Positions 53,015-62,217 of a DNA stretch of 64,000 bases are shown piece by piece. Source of the stretch: Desulfurococcaceae archaeon MEX13E-LK6-19. GTDB taxonomy: Archaea; Thermoproteota; Thermoprotei_A; Sulfolobales; Desulfurococcaceae. Under the pieces are notes generated by a model that had not been told where the DNA came from, made no database searches, and was given only the letters and a program-made list of their open reading frames with translations. The stretch covers positions 1,203,612-1,267,611 of the forward strand of contig CP072660.1 of the NCBI GenBank assembly GCA_029637525.1. The letters are read 5' to 3'. The translations under genes were made by a program, and so were the position numbers. Numbering within the stretch: the stretch's first letter is position 1; each line of letters starts with the position of its first letter.

Positions 53015-53989
53015 TCAACATTTTTTAAATCTTTCATCAAGCCATACATATCCTCTTTCGTGATAACCTAGAGCTTCCCAGAAACCATCTCTATACTCCT
53101 TAGTGAACTCTATTACAGAAACCCACTTGGCACTCTTCCACCCATAAAGATGAGGTATTAGTATCCTCGCCGGGAATCCTTGTTCAGGCGTTAAAGGTTT
53201 TTTGTTCATTTTCAAGGCCAGTATAGCGTTTTCATCCATGAAATCCTCTATGGGTACAATAGTTGTGTAGCCATCAAGACACTTGATAAATACCCATCTG
53301 GCTTTCTCGGAGACGCCGGCTTTCTCGGCTAAGTAATGTAATGGAACACCCTCCCATTCGATATTTCTTACAGACCATCCTGTGACGCAATGGAAGTCAG
53401 TGGTTATTTTCTTCATCGGCATTTTTAGTATATCGTTATAAGTTAGGTCGAGTTCTCTGCTAACTAGACCTGTTATTTTGAGACTCCAGTCATCAATATG
53501 TATATGTGGCTGTCCAAGAATACGGTATATTATGAAGTTTGGAATAATCTTCTGACCAGCAGGTATATGGTTTTTCATACCTGTCTCATTAATGGATGTT
53601 TTACTGTAGCTTCCTAGACTAGGAGAAAGAGGGGGAGACATTGTGTTTAGTATTTTTATTCCACTTAACGTACAAACTATGAGAATAACTTTTTGTAGAT
53701 AAGTAACTATACGGCAACTACAATATCCTGTTCTAGTGTCTTGTAAGTGTAAACGATACTTGTATATGATGTAGTCACTCCCTATTGGTTCATTCTCTGT
53801 AAATTCATAGGACTTGAAGTTGATACCAGTTTTTCTGGACAAAATATTCATCAGGTATTCGATAACACGATTTAGGTCATGGAGCGATCTATAGGTAATA
53901 TTGTTTGGACAGCAGGATATTATCCATTCCACACCTTTTTGTTTAAGTGATTGAGGAGCTGATAACGGCTCATAACAGATAATATCCAC
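53015..53989 (-). CDS. Molybdopterin-dependent oxidoreductase (sulfite-oxidase/YedY fold) with extra N-terminal domain
   Basis: 324 residues. Residues about 145-320 form the molybdopterin-binding domain: DDWSLKITGLVSRELDLTYNDILKMP, DFHCVTGWSVRNIEWEGV with the Mo-ligand C201, and GFPARILIPHLYGWKSAKWV. There is no Tat or Sec signal, so it is cytoplasmic, unlike YedY. Residues 1-140 are unassigned and cysteine-bearing (C5, C26-C27, C90, C92). Substrate unknown; an oxo-transfer or sulfite-type reaction is plausible. Same operon as the 95-residue protein upstream. Confidence 0.8.
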   Translation of the reverse strand: MDIICYEPLSAPQSLKQKGVEWIISCCPNNITYRSLHDLNRVIEYLMNILSRKTGINFKSYEFTENEPIGSDYIIYKYRLHLQDTRTGYCSCRIVTYLQKVILIVCTLSGIKILNTMSPPLSPSLGSYSKTSINETGMKNHIPAGQKIIPNFIIYRILGQPHIHIDDWSLKITGLVSRELDLTYNDILKMPMKKITTDFHCVTGWSVRNIEWEGVPLHYLAEKAGVSEKARWVFIKCLDGYTTIVPIEDFMDENAILALKMNKKPLTPEQGFPARILIPHLYGWKSAKWVSVIEFTKEYRDGFWEALGYHERGYVWLDERFKKC

Positions 53990-54015
53990 TGCCTTACACC
54001 GAAATAGTATTTGGC

Positions 54016-54303
54016 CTAAATGTATTTCTTAAAAGATTTCCTCAATACTTCAGATAATTTATCTACGTCTATCCTTGGGTAATACTCATCTAATAACATG
54101 ACTTCTCTAACCATTATTGCTAATGTTCCCGAGCAATGTTTATCATTAAGACACTCACATAGCGTTTCACCGAGATATTGATACGACTCAGCTGTCACTA
54201 CGAGGTATTTATGAAGCATGGGAGCATCAAAGTCAAGAAATCTACAGAAAAGCCATACCTTCTTCTTGCACAGATCTTCCAGGACTTCTTTAAAATTATA
54301 CAT
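54016..54303 (-). CDS. Hypothetical 95-residue protein upstream of the molybdopterin oxidoreductase
   Basis: 95 residues, helical, with cysteines at C12, C20, C50 and C57 (LCKKKVWLFC, CECLNDKHC). No recognised family. It ends 26 bases before the molybdopterin enzyme on the same strand, so it may be a partner or chaperone of that enzyme. The 290-base divergent gap before it is AT-rich and holds TATA-like elements only. Confidence 0.5.
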   Translation of the reverse strand: MYNFKEVLEDLCKKKVWLFCRFLDFDAPMLHKYLVVTAESYQYLGETLCECLNDKHCSGTLAIMVREVMLLDEYYPRIDVDKLSEVLRKSFKKYI

Positions 54304-54593
54304 GCCTACTTTACCTACTATTCATGCACCCCTGTTCCACGAGGGGGTTGAGTACAGTATGCTTGCACCGATATTTAACTTTATAGTATTCATGTTATTG
54401 TCTTTAAGAAAAATTTATGATGCGTTGTTGAAAAGGAATCTTTATATAATACTTCATATAATATACCGTTTAAGCAGCTACCCTCTCCATAAAACCTATG
54501 CAAAACAATTGAAAATATTGCAATGGAAATTGCTATGGAGCATAAATACTAAAGCAAAACATCCAATATAATACTTATAGAGGTATGCATATA

Positions 54594-55967
54594 ATGAGCT
54601 CTATATCGAGATCGCCTCTAGGAATAGATTCTTTTGACGCAATAATAGAAGGGGGGTTTCCTCGGGGTAGTTTAGTGCTCGTTGCTGGTCATCCTGGCGC
54701 TGGTAAAACGATATTTGCTGCCACTTATCTATTTAATGGCGCTGTGAAATATGGTGAGAAAGGACTGTACATAAGTTTTGTAGAAGATAAAAAGAGTTTC
54801 ACTATGTATATGAAAAAGCTGGGTCTTGATTTTAGTGAGCTTGAGGAGAAGGGGCTATTCTACTTTATGAGCATACCTCATGCTGATATCGAGACAAACA
54901 TGGAGTCTGTTGTAGCGAGGATCATGAAGGTCATAAAGGATAATGATATTAAGCGCGTTGTCTTGGACAGTATTACAGCGATTCTTCAGACACTAGATAG
55001 CCCTTCTACCATCAGGGCTTTCCTGAGAAACACGCTGATATATGGAACTAGGGTGCTTGACGATGTTACAACTCTTGTCATCGCAGATCTACCATACGGT
55101 ATAGAGGTTATAGGTTATGGTGTTGAGGAGTTTGTTGTTGATGGAGTACTTGTACTGAAAGCAGAGTACACTAAAGGAACGTATTTCCGATGGATTGAAA
55201 TAAGGAAAATGCGTGGAACAGCTGTTCGTTCAACAGTCATACCATACACCATAGGGGAAAAAGGTTTTGCACCAATAGTGTACTCTGCCAAAATCCCGAG
55301 GAGACAAGAAAGAACTAAAAAAGGATTAAAACCTTTGACTAGAAACTTAAGCAAAATATTCTCACTAATACCGCCAGGATCAATAACACTAATAACAGGA
55401 TCCCATGGATCAGGGAAAAGTGTGCTCGCCTTAGAGTACGCCTTGAATGCTGTCTTGCAGGGAGAAAAAGCTCTCTACATAAGTTATAATGAATACATTG
55501 ATTCTCTCAACGAGAAAATAAATTATCTATTAAAACGTGTTTGCGAACCCGGGAGAGAACCTAACTTAGATTTATTGACAATGAAGTACATTGATCCTTT
55601 CACGTCAGAAATATCAAAGACGATGAAGAAAATACAGGAGCTTATTATGGACCTTGATCCTGGTTTGATAGTTTTTGATGGAGTAGAGGTATACTCAGGG
55701 CTTATACCACATCACATCTACAGGTTTATAAATAGAGACCTTTCAGCATATATTAAAGATACCAACAAGATATTAGTGCAAACCCTACTAGCAAACCTAG
55801 AATCATGCTGTGCCACGGAGTACCAAGTATTTCAAGAACTAGGCAATATATCTGATACAATAATAAACCTAAAACATGATCCAAAGGAACCCAGTAATAG
55901 AATATTAACAGTAATAAAAAGCAGGAGTGGGTATACAAAACAACTAAGAGAGAGGTTAACTTTGTGA
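54594..55967 (+). CDS. KaiC-like ATPase with two RecA-type domains
   Basis: 457 residues from ATG 54594, chosen because AGAGGT at 54579-54584 is nine bases upstream; ATG 54585 abuts that site. Domain 1 begins GIDSFDAIIEGGFPRGSLVLVAG with P-loop GHPGAGKT, then VVLDSITAIL as Walker B. Domain 2 has P-loop GSHGSGKS (about 269-276) and LIVFDGVEVYSG. Both P-loops look intact. Archaeal KaiC-family proteins are ATP-dependent signalling or regulatory hubs that often pair with small adjacent genes. Its stop overlaps the start of a 118-residue gene. Confidence 0.85.
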   Translation: MSSISRSPLGIDSFDAIIEGGFPRGSLVLVAGHPGAGKTIFAATYLFNGAVKYGEKGLYISFVEDKKSFTMYMKKLGLDFSELEEKGLFYFMSIPHADIETNMESVVARIMKVIKDNDIKRVVLDSITAILQTLDSPSTIRAFLRNTLIYGTRVLDDVTTLVIADLPYGIEVIGYGVEEFVVDGVLVLKAEYTKGTYFRWIEIRKMRGTAVRSTVIPYTIGEKGFAPIVYSAKIPRRQERTKKGLKPLTRNLSKIFSLIPPGSITLITGSHGSGKSVLALEYALNAVLQGEKALYISYNEYIDSLNEKINYLLKRVCEPGREPNLDLLTMKYIDPFTSEISKTMKKIQELIMDLDPGLIVFDGVEVYSGLIPHHIYRFINRDLSAYIKDTNKILVQTLLANLESCCATEYQVFQELGNISDTIINLKHDPKEPSNRILTVIKSRSGYTKQLRERLTL

Positions 55968-56320
55968 TGAACCACTATAAGATTTCATTTTGGAAAATGA
56001 TAAAGGTGGTCTTGCAACGCAGAAGACATTATTTTATAGTAGTGCCATTTGTAACATACGTAGAGGCGATCAAAAAAGTTGATGTAGACAAGATCTTAAC
56101 GGAGAATCCGGCTGAGTTTTACAATATAGTCTTAGACTATTTCCGCGGCGATAGGGAGGCAGCATACTTTTTCATAGACTATATAATATCGTGTCTCATA
56201 CCCGGAGAAATAGAGCTAAAAGAAGAACTAATTACGTATATGAGAACAGGTAATAACGAGAAAGCAAAGAGCATAATGGCTACTATACTTGAAAAAGCAA
56301 GAAAAAGACTGAGGTTATAA
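55964..56320 (+). CDS. Hypothetical 118-residue protein coupled to the KaiC-like gene
   Basis: 118 residues, GTG start overlapping the KaiC-like gene's stop by four bases (an ATG follows directly). Predicted mostly helical with a strongly basic N terminus (LQRRRHY) and C terminus (EKARKRLRL). No family recognised. The coupling suggests it works with the KaiC-like ATPase. Confidence 0.6.
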   Translation: MMNHYKISFWKMIKVVLQRRRHYFIVVPFVTYVEAIKKVDVDKILTENPAEFYNIVLDYFRGDREAAYFFIDYIISCLIPGEIELKEELITYMRTGNNEKAKSIMATILEKARKRLRL

Positions 56321-56325
56321 CAAGC

Positions 56326-56331
56326 TTTTTT
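56326..56331 (+). terminator. T6 terminator after the KaiC-like operon
   Basis: T6 run at 56326-56331, six bases after the last stop codon, in the 28-base space before the converging flavoprotein gene. Confidence 0.4.
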
Positions 56332-56348
56332 GATAGCAAAAATAACTA

Positions 56349-57449
56349 TTAGCTAGAACAATCTTTTCTTCTCCATTCTTTTGTTGTCAAGAATTCTTCT
56401 ATACACTTGGCGGCTTCAATACCGCTTTTCAAAGCAGGCCCTATGAGTGATGGACCGTGTTTTACGTCGCCTGCAGCAAATACCTTGTATTTTGTAGTAC
56501 GATATTTTTCATCAACATTTATTGTGCCATCATCATTCAGTTTTACTCCAAGACACTCTCTCCTAAAGGGTGGCGATGGTTTTTCTCCCACTGCTATCAA
56601 AACGGTATCAACTTTTAGCTTGAACTCTGTACCTGGTATTGGTACTGGTTTTGTTTTCCCATCGCCTACAGGAACAAGCATTACATGCTGTAGGACAGCT
56701 TCTTTCACATGGAGCAACCCGTTGAACTTTATAGGTACTGTTAATTCCAGTGATTTTATACCGTATTCCTTGATTAGTTTCTCAAACCTGTTCTTCCCCA
56801 TAGGTGCTTCATATCGTGTTCTACGGTAAGACAAGTAAACCTCCTTTACTTCATCCCTAAGGTACCTCAAAGGCGTTTCCACGGCGTCTACAGCCGTGAG
56901 CCCTCCACCTATAACAAGTACTCTTCCTTTCACACGTGGTACTTTCTTCATCTTCTTATACCCTAGTCTAGCTAGATTGAAATCAACAAGCCACTCTAGA
57001 GCATAGTATACTCCTTTCAGATCCTCACCGGGTATACCCAGTCTACGTGAACGCCATGCACCAGTAGCTATTAAAACAGCATCGTATTCCTCAACAAGAT
57101 CCTCAAGACACTTTCTTGACTTAATTATCTTCTTCAGAATCTTATCAAAATGATTCCTTACTTCATGTTCTCTACAACAGATGACTTTTGTAGAAGTATG
57201 GAATACGACACCAGCGTCAACAAGCTCCTTTACTCCTTTTCTAACAGGCTCTTTTGGTATATGATGCTCAGGTGCACCAAAAATAAGCAATCCACCGGGC
57301 TCAGGAAGCATATCATAGACATGAACTTCATATCCCTTACATATAAGGTATCCAGCTGCTCCAAGGCCAGCGGGCCCAGAACCTATTATAGCTACTCTTC
57401 CATGTTTCTTGGGAGGCACATCCTCTAACTTACATTGAAGGAACTTCAA
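56349..57449 (-). CDS. GltD/NfnB-like NAD(P)H-dependent flavoprotein oxidoreductase
   Basis: 366 residues from the TTG at 57449, which has GGAGGG seven bases upstream; an in-frame TTG at 57464 is the alternative. FAD-binding GSGPAGLGAAGYL and the GGLLIFGAPEHHIPKE loop are followed by an NAD(P)H-binding GGGLTAVD near residue 185 and the C-terminal FAD loop KVFAAGDVKHGPSLIGPALKSG. This is the glutamate-synthase small-subunit / ferredoxin-NADP oxidoreductase alpha layout without the usual N-terminal [4Fe-4S] domain. Its electron partner is not in the window. Confidence 0.85.
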   Translation of the reverse strand: MKFLQCKLEDVPPKKHGRVAIIGSGPAGLGAAGYLICKGYEVHVYDMLPEPGGLLIFGAPEHHIPKEPVRKGVKELVDAGVVFHTSTKVICCREHEVRNHFDKILKKIIKSRKCLEDLVEEYDAVLIATGAWRSRRLGIPGEDLKGVYYALEWLVDFNLARLGYKKMKKVPRVKGRVLVIGGGLTAVDAVETPLRYLRDEVKEVYLSYRRTRYEAPMGKNRFEKLIKEYGIKSLELTVPIKFNGLLHVKEAVLQHVMLVPVGDGKTKPVPIPGTEFKLKVDTVLIAVGEKPSPPFRRECLGVKLNDDGTINVDEKYRTTKYKVFAAGDVKHGPSLIGPALKSGIEAAKCIEEFLTTKEWRRKDCSS

Positions 57450-57592
57450 TGTTATTCCCTCCAAAGACCGGAGGGGAGCTATAATGGGGGCAGAATTATG
57501 GTTATGAATAGTGGTGCAGTAGTGGGTCTATTTTATAAAAACACGTATTATAATATAAAAGAGTTGTTGCTACAAATCATATCAGACTAATA

Positions 57593-58921
57593 TTATGTTT
57601 CGTGTTTAACTAAGTCCTCTATAACCATGGTGTATATTCTTGGTAACTTCTTTAAGGAGCTAATAACTACGTATTCATTGTCGCCATGAATATTACCGCC
57701 ACGTGGGCCAAAATCAACAGCCTCGACGCCAAGTATTGTGAAGTATCTTGAGTCAGAAGCACCGGCACCCTCCATTACTTCAGAAGGCTCCTTGGCGGTT
57801 CTTAAGGCGTTTAGGAATGATTTGACTAGTAGTGAATTCCTTGATGTATAAAGGTATCCTCCGGAACCGCTTCGTACACTATACTCTATCTCCGGGAAAA
57901 GCTCTTCCTTGAGTCTCTCAAGCTCTTTTTCAATAGCATTTTTGTCGGTAAGCATGGCTCTGATATCGAGATAGAGACTGTGCTTGCCATCTGCAATAGT
58001 ATACACGTTTGGCGTAATGCTTACTCCATATTCACTAGGTTTTTCTGTTGGTATAGGCATTCGTGTTAATGGTACTATCATTTTTAGCAGTAGAGTTAAA
58101 CCTTCATCATACTCTACTTCATCTCCCTTGTCATCGGGTGCAATGTATTCAAGAACTATTTCTGGCGGTATAACATTTGACTTCAAAAATACTCCATCGA
58201 TACTCTTTACCAGTACATTTGTTTCCCTAACAAAAATTGATGCAGACACTAGTGGGTGAGTGTCAACACCAGGAATAAAGTAGGCTGCATGGGAGTGCTG
58301 CGCCACAGGGTATTCTGCCTTAAACGTTTTTCTACATACTTTGCCGCGTGTTTTCTTCTTCAAAACAGGTACTTTAATTACTGCTCCAAAAGCTTTTCTT
58401 CTACGAATAATTACTTTCATCCCAACTCCATCAGCATTGATCATATACTTCGGAATGGACCCATTGCTTCTGAGTTTCTCGGCTATAACGGCAGCACCGT
58501 TGACTCCGCCTATTTCCTCATCGCCTGTGAAAGCATAGTATATTTTGTACCCCAGTTTCTTCCTAGACAACTCCCTAACTGTGAGCATTAGTGCCGCGAC
58601 ATTAGATTTGTCATCAAGAGCTCCCCTGCCATAACCCTTGTCGCCAACTATAGTTAATTTAAAGGGATCGTAATCCCATCTACTCGGATCAACAGGAACA
58701 GTATCAAAATGAGCCATCAAGAGCACAAGAGGTCTGCCATCCCCTATGCTCCCGAATACACTGTAGTAGCCACTGGACTCAATGATCTCGGGTTCAAGAC
58801 CCCAGTCAACAAGAGTGTCATGAATATACTTTGCAGCTTCTTTACCGGGCTTCACTCCTTTAATAGGGTCGTTAACGGTTTTTATTTCAACAAGTTCCCT
58901 TAAGAGATCTACTATATCCAT
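57593..58921 (-). CDS. M20 family metallopeptidase (ArgE/DapE/CPG2 type)
   Basis: 442 residues from the ATG at 58921; nine upstream in-frame residues are unlikely. Zinc-site residues are H71 and D73 (MAHFDTVP), D103 (RGALDDKS), catalytic E135 with E136 (FTGDEEIGG), and a late His in GGNIHGDNEYV. A central lid/dimerisation domain lies between. Members release amino or acyl groups from small peptides or acylated amino acids; the exact substrate is unknown. Cytoplasmic. Confidence 0.88.
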   Translation of the reverse strand: MDIVDLLRELVEIKTVNDPIKGVKPGKEAAKYIHDTLVDWGLEPEIIESSGYYSVFGSIGDGRPLVLLMAHFDTVPVDPSRWDYDPFKLTIVGDKGYGRGALDDKSNVAALMLTVRELSRKKLGYKIYYAFTGDEEIGGVNGAAVIAEKLRSNGSIPKYMINADGVGMKVIIRRRKAFGAVIKVPVLKKKTRGKVCRKTFKAEYPVAQHSHAAYFIPGVDTHPLVSASIFVRETNVLVKSIDGVFLKSNVIPPEIVLEYIAPDDKGDEVEYDEGLTLLLKMIVPLTRMPIPTEKPSEYGVSITPNVYTIADGKHSLYLDIRAMLTDKNAIEKELERLKEELFPEIEYSVRSGSGGYLYTSRNSLLVKSFLNALRTAKEPSEVMEGAGASDSRYFTILGVEAVDFGPRGGNIHGDNEYVVISSLKKLPRIYTMVIEDLVKHET

Positions 58922-58981
58922 TATTCTACACCACAAACTAAAATACAAAATAACCTAGCTATATAATGGTGATCCGGGAAA

Positions 58982-59266
58982 CTAAAACCTTAGCCCAAGA
59001 GCTTCAAGGAGCTTCTTTGTCTTCTCGAGCTCCTCAAGTGTTTCGAGGCCACGACTTGTTATCCTGTAGTAAGTCTTATCATCTACGTTTACCTCCTCAA
59101 TGAGATTTTTCTCGAGAAGCTTTATGAGGATTGGTTTCAAACGGTCATAGGGTAGGCGTGCGTAGCATGATATTCTTGTTGCAGTAAGTTCTCCCTCGTC
59201 ACGAAGTGCTTTGAGTATATCATAGACGATCCCTGCTTGGCTCCGGTATGTTTTCTTCTTCGGCAT
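58982..59266 (-). CDS. Small winged-helix DNA-binding protein (Sso10a-like)
   Basis: 94 residues: wHTH QAGIVYDILKALRDEGELTATRISCYARLPYDRLKPILIKLLEKNLI, a wing YYRITSRG and a C-terminal helix for antiparallel coiled-coil dimerisation (LETLEELEKTKKLLEAL). This matches Sso10a/HTH_45 archaeal proteins. It ends a two-gene minus-strand unit nine bases after the membrane protein stop, so it may regulate that unit and the divergent His-rich gene. Confidence 0.75.
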   Translation of the reverse strand: MPKKKTYRSQAGIVYDILKALRDEGELTATRISCYARLPYDRLKPILIKLLEKNLIEEVNVDDKTYYRITSRGLETLEELEKTKKLLEALGLRF

Positions 59267-59275
59267 GACTCGTCA

Positions 59276-59998
59276 TCACCTTTTCAGGCACAATGCAATA
59301 AAGTATAATCCTATTGGACGAAGAGTCTCTGCCATAGCGAACAGTATAGGATTCTGCATTAGTATAGCAGCTAGTCTAACAACATGCGATACCAGTAATA
59401 CTCCATAGCCGAGTCTTCCCTCAATAGATCCCTTATGAATTATCACGATCAAAGCAGTCAAGATCGCTGAAACAGCGTCTCCAAAGAATAGTATGTATCC
59501 AAACACTCCTATGAGCGGGCTATGTACTGCAACTTGGTAAAATTTATTCTCCCCGGCATCACTATCGGTTATTTCCTCTCGTGATATCAGTAAACTTACT
59601 AGCATCAAAGTATACGCTAGAGAATACATCATACCCGATAACCCGTAGACAAGCCACGACCAGAAGCCTATGTGTCCAGCTAAAGCCTCTCCAGGACCAC
59701 TCCATTTATGTTCTTTATACTCTACCGTGTGGAAGTGCTGGTGGTATACAGGCTCTGTAGTTATAGTTATCTTATGGAAAAACGTGGCAAACCCTGCTAT
59801 ACACGATAACATGAGCCCTACAAGGAATACAGTATACCCTGCTGTCAATAATACAAGACTTGTTATACCTATCATTCTCTGGAGTCTATACAATCTAGTA
59901 AGGATCAACACCACTATTGCAATCGCTATAATGTTCATGATTGATGATACTATAAACAATACTATAGAATCCAAAACATCAACACCATACTCTAGCAT
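59276..59998 (-). CDS. Multi-span membrane protein with a His-rich external loop
   Basis: 240 residues with about six to seven helices. Between helices 2 and 3 is a loop rich in histidine (YHQHFHTVEYKEHKW, about 85-99), also with H75, likely metal-binding. No recognised family. It is nine bases upstream of a wHTH gene and divergent from a secreted His/Cys-rich protein, so a role in metal handling at the cell surface is a reasonable guess. Confidence 0.6.
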   Translation of the reverse strand: MLEYGVDVLDSIVLFIVSSIMNIIAIAIVVLILTRLYRLQRMIGITSLVLLTAGYTVFLVGLMLSCIAGFATFFHKITITTEPVYHQHFHTVEYKEHKWSGPGEALAGHIGFWSWLVYGLSGMMYSLAYTLMLVSLLISREEITDSDAGENKFYQVAVHSPLIGVFGYILFFGDAVSAILTALIVIIHKGSIEGRLGYGVLLVSHVVRLAAILMQNPILFAMAETLRPIGLYFIALCLKR

Positions 59999-60087
59999 GT
60001 AGCCAGCTTATTGTTTAATACTACTCACAATTTGTGAGCCAGCCCTATAAATACTAAAAGACAATACTGAGCCCAGGTGAGACCAAG

Positions 60088-60648
60088 ATGGCAGCCCTAA
60101 ACACAGGAGCACTAATAATACTATCCCTCATCGCATCATCGCTAATAGGTGGACTAGCATATGCTGTATCAAGCGGCTATATCCAATCAACAAACATCAA
60201 CATACCAGGTCTAATGCAGGCAGAGGATCACACATCTGGGGCCACTATGCATAGAAACTGCCATGGCGAACACGCTGAAGAACATGCAAAAACGAAGGAT
60301 CACTGTGGCGAGTGCCTACAAATACATGAGCGAGAACATGAACACCAGTGGGTCCACGATGAGGCAGAGCACGAGGTAATACAAGTAGAGGGCATAGTAG
60401 TTGAAACTAATCCTGAAGAAGGCTACATAGTAGTCAATGCAGCGAATACAACATACACTGTAAGAATAAAGGGTATGTGGCTCGATGAATCAACCAACAC
60501 AACAGTATGGTACACAGAGATCATAAAGTCAATAGAAACCGGTAGCCAAATAGTGGTAACTGGCTACGCATGCGAGCACAACAACGGAATAGGCGCCCAG
60601 TCAATAATAATCGGTGGCTCTGAATACGTGAAACCCCATATGGGTTAA
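60088..60648 (+). CDS. Secreted His/Cys-rich protein with C-terminal OB-like domain
   Basis: 186 residues. A signal peptide or anchor covers 1-29 (ALIILSLIASSLIGGLAYAVSSG). Residues 48-95 hold eleven histidines and three cysteines (C58, C73, C76), including CGEC and HEREHEH, a pattern typical of Cu, Zn or Ni binding. Residues about 97-180 (VIQVEGIVVETNPEEGYIVV, YTVRIKGMWL) look like a small beta-barrel. No family known to me. Divergent from the His-loop membrane protein; AGGTGAGACC precedes the ATG. Confidence 0.65.
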   Translation: MAALNTGALIILSLIASSLIGGLAYAVSSGYIQSTNINIPGLMQAEDHTSGATMHRNCHGEHAEEHAKTKDHCGECLQIHEREHEHQWVHDEAEHEVIQVEGIVVETNPEEGYIVVNAANTTYTVRIKGMWLDESTNTTVWYTEIIKSIETGSQIVVTGYACEHNNGIGAQSIIIGGSEYVKPHMG

Positions 60649-60662
60649 TGTATACTCAATGC

Positions 60663-60668
60663 TTTTTT
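60663..60668 (+). terminator. T6 terminator after the His-rich gene
   Basis: T6 at 60663-60668, fifteen bases after the stop, followed by more T-rich sequence up to the converging protease gene. Confidence 0.4.
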
Positions 60669-60731
60669 CCTCTTTATTTTCTGAAAAAGAGTCTGGGAAA
60701 AAAGATTGTGTTTTTGTTTATTTACTTCTGT

Positions 60732-62045
60732 TTAACCTGTTGAAAGAGCTTGTTCAACAGCTTTATCCGCTCTAATGATGCCGTAGCCATATAGACTATC
60801 GTATCCATCGTTGTTTACGTCATCAGCTGTTGTATGCAGTATCCCTCTGATAGTGGTTGTTGATATATCGTTTTCAGTGCCGGGTGGCAACAGTGGGAGT
60901 CCTTGTGCTAGTCTAGCGGCCTGTATTAATGCTACTGTACCGGATACATGAGGTGTCGCCATTGATGTACCACTTAAAGTGGCATAGGTATCGTCTGGAT
61001 ACGTGCTCAGTATGTCAACACCCGGTGCAGCTACCTCTGGGTTCCTATTACTCCAATCTGGTACGAGATCATTGCTATCAGTGGCGCCAACAGCTATTAC
61101 CTCAGGGTATGCTGCAGGATACGATGGTGTGTCAGCGCCTTCGTTTCCAGCTGCGGCAACTATGGTGACGTTGTAGCTGTAGGCGACACAGATTATGTCA
61201 TGGAGCGCGTCGGGCGGAGATGATCCTCCTAAGCTCATAGAGATTACTTCTGGTGCATCATCCTCCGGGTCGCCGACTATGACTCCATCGCCATCACTGT
61301 CAAGAACGCCATCGGGTCCCTTGAGAGCTACTTCTATAGCTAGTATTAGGTCGCTCCAGCTTCCTGTACCACCGTTGCCTAGGGCCTTGATCATGTAGAT
61401 CTCTACATCTGGTGCTACACCAACAACACCAATATCATTATCTATTGCTGCAACAGTACCGGTGACATGTGTTCCATGACCATTCTTATCACTCCAGAAT
61501 ACCTCCTTGGTCCTAATGACGCCGTTTACTACACTAACACCCCATTTGATGTTCTTGTATAGATCAGGATGGTCGTAGTCGACACCTGTATCGATTATAG
61601 CTACCTCTATTTCAGAGTCGCCATCACCATTAATGTCCACGAAGCCTGTGGTTATGTTCCAGACGAGAGGTGCTTTGATCCTATCGATACCCCATGGAAT
61701 AGTTTCAGGGGGCTGTGTGTTCCGTGATCTCCCGGGCGGGTCTATGGGTGGAGCATATGCTCTTACTTCGCCGTCTCGTTCAACTCTAAGGACGCCCGGT
61801 GTCTTCTCAAGAGCCTTAATAGCTGGTGCAGGAAGATCGACTATGACAACTGGTATGAGATCGAGTTTTGTTACAACTTTTCCTCCCAAAGCCTCGACAA
61901 CGCCTGGATTAAACGTTTTCTTGTCAATAGTCACAATAACTCGGACATTCTCTGTACCTGTAGCATTAGTTACAATTACTACGCAGACAGTACCCAATAC
62001 AAGGGCCAATATTAGAAACAATATTGGGATTCTATTTACACTCAT
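60732..62045 (-). CDS. Secreted subtilisin-like serine protease (S8 family)
   Basis: 437 residues from ATG 62045, with AGGTGAT upstream; GTG 62054 is the alternative. A signal peptide (about 1-28) and an inhibitor-I9-type propeptide (about 34-95) precede the catalytic domain. The triad is D152 (IIDTGVDYDHPDL), H190 (NGHGTHVTGT) and S361 (SGTSMATPHVSG), with the oxyanion Asn in AAAGNEG. Calcium-site-like DGDGDSEIE and DSDGDGV stretches are present. No membrane anchor, so it is probably released and used to digest peptides outside the cell. Confidence 0.95.
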   Translation of the reverse strand: MSVNRIPILFLILALVLGTVCVVIVTNATGTENVRVIVTIDKKTFNPGVVEALGGKVVTKLDLIPVVIVDLPAPAIKALEKTPGVLRVERDGEVRAYAPPIDPPGRSRNTQPPETIPWGIDRIKAPLVWNITTGFVDINGDGDSEIEVAIIDTGVDYDHPDLYKNIKWGVSVVNGVIRTKEVFWSDKNGHGTHVTGTVAAIDNDIGVVGVAPDVEIYMIKALGNGGTGSWSDLILAIEVALKGPDGVLDSDGDGVIVGDPEDDAPEVISMSLGGSSPPDALHDIICVAYSYNVTIVAAAGNEGADTPSYPAAYPEVIAVGATDSNDLVPDWSNRNPEVAAPGVDILSTYPDDTYATLSGTSMATPHVSGTVALIQAARLAQGLPLLPPGTENDISTTTIRGILHTTADDVNNDGYDSLYGYGIIRADKAVEQALSTG

Positions 62046-62217
62046 TGATATCACCTAACCTGTGTAAAAACATCAAAGAATCATATATAAAGTTTGCACC
62101 AAGATTAAGCTAGTATATATAAAGACTATATGAAAATAACTAGCTAACCAGTAAACTAATGAATCAATAAGATGAACTGCTAACTAAAGACAATACCTAT
62201 TCCATGTAACAAAGACT

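Noticed and set aside
54302-54571. Plus-strand frame of 89 codons in the gap before the KaiC-like gene
   Set aside because: AT-rich, overlaps expected promoters of both divergent genes, no ribosome site and no family resemblance.
57457-57475. CCCTCC / GGAGGG inverted repeat near the GltD-like gene start
   Set aside because: One arm is the Shine-Dalgarno of the gene read on the minus strand, so the hairpin may be incidental, though it could mask the ribosome site.
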